Source of the DNA: Alphaproteobacteria bacterium | GTDB lineage: Bacteria; Pseudomonadota; Alphaproteobacteria; Micavibrionales; Micavibrionaceae | DNA length: 64,000 bases | Reading direction: 5' to 3' | Assembly (NCBI GenBank): GCA_016794145.1 | Contig: JAEUKP010000022.1 | Coordinates: 62,001-126,000, forward strand | In this document: positions 62,460 through 64,000 of the stretch, in pieces | How the letters are laid out: every line of letters starts with the position of its first letter | How positions within the stretch are numbered: the first letter of the stretch is position 1 | The notes under the pieces: model-generated | What the model saw: only the letters and a program-made list of their open reading frames with translations | Told to the model about the DNA's origin: nothing | The model's database searches: none | Made by a program: the position numbers and the translations under genes

Positions 62460-62972
62460 ATGTCACAGAACGTCTTACACAACGTCTTACAGGGCGCTTC
62501 ACTGTCTGATTTGATGAATGCGATGATTTCTCGCCTGGAGTACTCACACCCAGAAGAGATGTTATCTGTTCCTGTATCAAAACAATGGGACATGATCCAT
62601 ATATACGTATCTGTCGACCCTGTTTTAGCAACACTCTATAAACAATACTGCGAAGCTAAAGAAAATCTTGGGAAATTACTTCTAACCAAGGATGTTCAGG
62701 ACCCTATGACAGAGATTGCATGGGATATGCACGATAGCCTACGCTCTGCAATTGAGACCCGTCTTTTAGAACTGAAAGAAGATAGGATTATTTCGGCACG
62801 GGTTGCGGCGATAAAAGCAACAAAATTTGCACCACGATCACCTATCAGACCCGTTCGCAAACAATCACCCTCTTTAAACGAAATGATGACTTTTATGCTA
62901 TGGGCCGGCATGATGATGAAGGAAAATCCTACCCAGTACGATATACGGCGCGATTTTAGTCGAGCGTCTTAG
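62460..62972 (+). CDS. protein of unknown function
   Basis: 170 residues, soluble and helical in prediction, with no recognised family. The middle (EIAWDMHDSLRSAIETRLLELKEDRIISARVAAIKATKF) forms charged helices, and the end is basic with a Met-rich hydrophobic patch (MMTFMLWAGMMMK). It lies between gapR and the UPF0173 hydrolase on the same strand, with gaps of 91 and 125 bp. Confidence 0.6.
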   Translation: MSQNVLHNVLQGASLSDLMNAMISRLEYSHPEEMLSVPVSKQWDMIHIYVSVDPVLATLYKQYCEAKENLGKLLLTKDVQDPMTEIAWDMHDSLRSAIETRLLELKEDRIISARVAAIKATKFAPRSPIRPVRKQSPSLNEMMTFMLWAGMMMKENPTQYDIRRDFSRAS

Positions 62973-63097
62973 GGTAATTCCCCCCATAGCTTGGGTCACA
63001 TAAAATCGCGCATATACAGGGTTGACAACATAAAACATAAAACTAGTTGTAGGGTTTCATATTCTGAATTTACCATTCTAGCGAAAGACCCTACAAA

Positions 63098-63784
63098 ATG
63101 AAAATAACCTATTACGGACATTCCTGTTTTTCTGTTGAGATTGATGGAATCCACTTGTTGTTTGACCCGTTTATTACAGGAAATCCTGCCGCTGCGCATA
63201 TTGATATTACTACGATTCAAGCCGATTTTATTCTCATATCTCATGGCCACCAAGACCATGTTCTGGATGTCGAATCAATTGCTAAACGTACAAATGCAAA
63301 GTTGATTTCGAATTATGAGATCATTTCATGGTTCGCAGAAAAAGGAATAGAAAACGGTCATGGTATGAATCTAGGCGGATCTTATGATTTCGAATTCGGC
63401 AAAGTTAAGTACGTAAACGCCGTTCATTCTTCGTCAATGCCAGATGGTCGGTATGGTGGAAACCCCGGTGGTTTTATCATTACACCCAAAAGCCGCAATT
63501 CAAGCTTCTACTATTCCGGCGACACAGCCCTCACCTATGATATGAAACTGATCGGCGAGACAGAAGATATTGACTTTGCATTACTCCCTATCGGGGATAA
63601 TTTTACGATGGGTGCAAAGGATGCTCTAAGATGTGCTGATATGATCAAGACTCATACTATCATTGGTTTGCATTACGATACCTTTCCGCCAATTAAAATC
63701 GACATCGCCAAAACACGCCAATTGTTTGATGAGACAGGAAAAACATTATTGCTTCCCGGAATTGGAGACATAGAGGAACTTTAG
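63098..63784 (+). CDS. UPF0173 metal-dependent hydrolase (metallo-beta-lactamase fold)
   Basis: 228 residues: MKITYYGHSCFSVEIDG at the start, LLFDPFI, the metal motif SHGHQDHVLD (HxHxDH type), YYSGDTAL, and GLHYDTFPPI near the end. This is the UPF0173/YtkL family; the substrate is unknown. Length is normal. Confidence 0.93.
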   Translation: MKITYYGHSCFSVEIDGIHLLFDPFITGNPAAAHIDITTIQADFILISHGHQDHVLDVESIAKRTNAKLISNYEIISWFAEKGIENGHGMNLGGSYDFEFGKVKYVNAVHSSSMPDGRYGGNPGGFIITPKSRNSSFYYSGDTALTYDMKLIGETEDIDFALLPIGDNFTMGAKDALRCADMIKTHTIIGLHYDTFPPIKIDIAKTRQLFDETGKTLLLPGIGDIEEL

Positions 63785-63915
63785 GGTTCCTCCCCTCTTC
63801 ATCTATGAAAAGAAAAGATAAAAATTTACCTGTATTCTCTTGTCTCTGTTAAGATGAGGCCTGTTTTAGTATCTTTCTTAAGAAAAATTTTACTAGTTTC
63901 TTATTGAATCTACAG

Positions 63916-64000
63916 GTGAAAACTATTTTATCAAAGATCCCGCGTATCGCCGAACTAACCCCGTCCTTCACCGTACGGGAAATGATTATTTTGTCCCTAT
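63916..64000 (+). CDS. possible start of a gene cut by the window edge
   Basis: From GTG 63916 a frame stays open to the end (VKTILSKIPRIAELTPSFTV...). A second frame is also open after a TAG near 63889, and both look plausible, so the identity is not settled. The preceding 63785-63915 shows no other feature. Confidence 0.25.
   Translation, partial: MKTILSKIPRIAELTPSFTVREMIILSL

Overview
The window looks like the chromosome of a moderately AT-rich alphaproteobacterium. Markers are GapR (DUF2312), the NDUFS4-like complex I accessory subunit, COQ9, a CobS-type chelatase ATPase, class I PHA synthase, an ECF sigma/NrsF pair and TadE/TadG proteins. A DotI/IcmL-like protein, known from Dot/Icm type IVB systems, would fit a Micavibrio- or Rickettsiales-related lineage, but this placement is inference.

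Layout. 1-3.9 kb: alaS tail, bolA-grxD, a flavoprotein, a nitroreductase and a divergent beta-carbonic anhydrase. 4.1-8.7 kb: a 140-bp MITE-like repeat, then the cell-elongation operon mreC-mreD-mrdA-rodA (minus strand). 8.8-10.9 kb: a complete 2,107-bp IS1595-family element with 8-bp target duplications. It carries a winged-helix passenger gene, a tRNA-like RNA and two tiny overlapping genes. 10.9-15.5 kb: TadG/TadE genes, ECF sigma plus NrsF, a complex I subunit, tRNA-Arg and tRNA-Asn, and an integrase relic. 15.8-20.5 kb: a minus-strand envelope cluster whose M48 protease has been frameshifted by a 16-bp tandem duplication. 20.7-22.4 kb: mnmA, a PadR-like gene and tRNA-Met.

22.36-38.26 kb is an integrated element bounded by 40-bp direct repeats, one of them the 3' part of tRNA-Met. 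It holds an HTH/excisionase-like gene, a probable defence cluster (PD-(D/E)XK-STAND NTPase, OLD-type ATPase/TOPRIM nuclease, GIY-YIG nuclease), a hairpin-dense non-coding stretch, a replication module (Prim-Pol, RepA-like ATPase split by a one-base frameshift, AlpA, XRE), a tyrosine integrase, and a 1,913-aa protein joining an M48-type HEXXH domain to a UbiB/ABC1-like kinase domain. These are the most novel parts of the window.

38.3-64 kb returns to mostly core genes: mazG, typA, comEC, gltX, recJ, hom, cobS, phaC, an ABC1 kinase divergent from COQ9-dotI/icmL-like, gapR and a UPF0173 hydrolase. Among them are a signalling group (a FixL-like heme-PAS histidine kinase flanked by two stand-alone receiver proteins) and three lineage-specific proteins at 49-52.6 kb. 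No rRNA operon or CRISPR array was seen.
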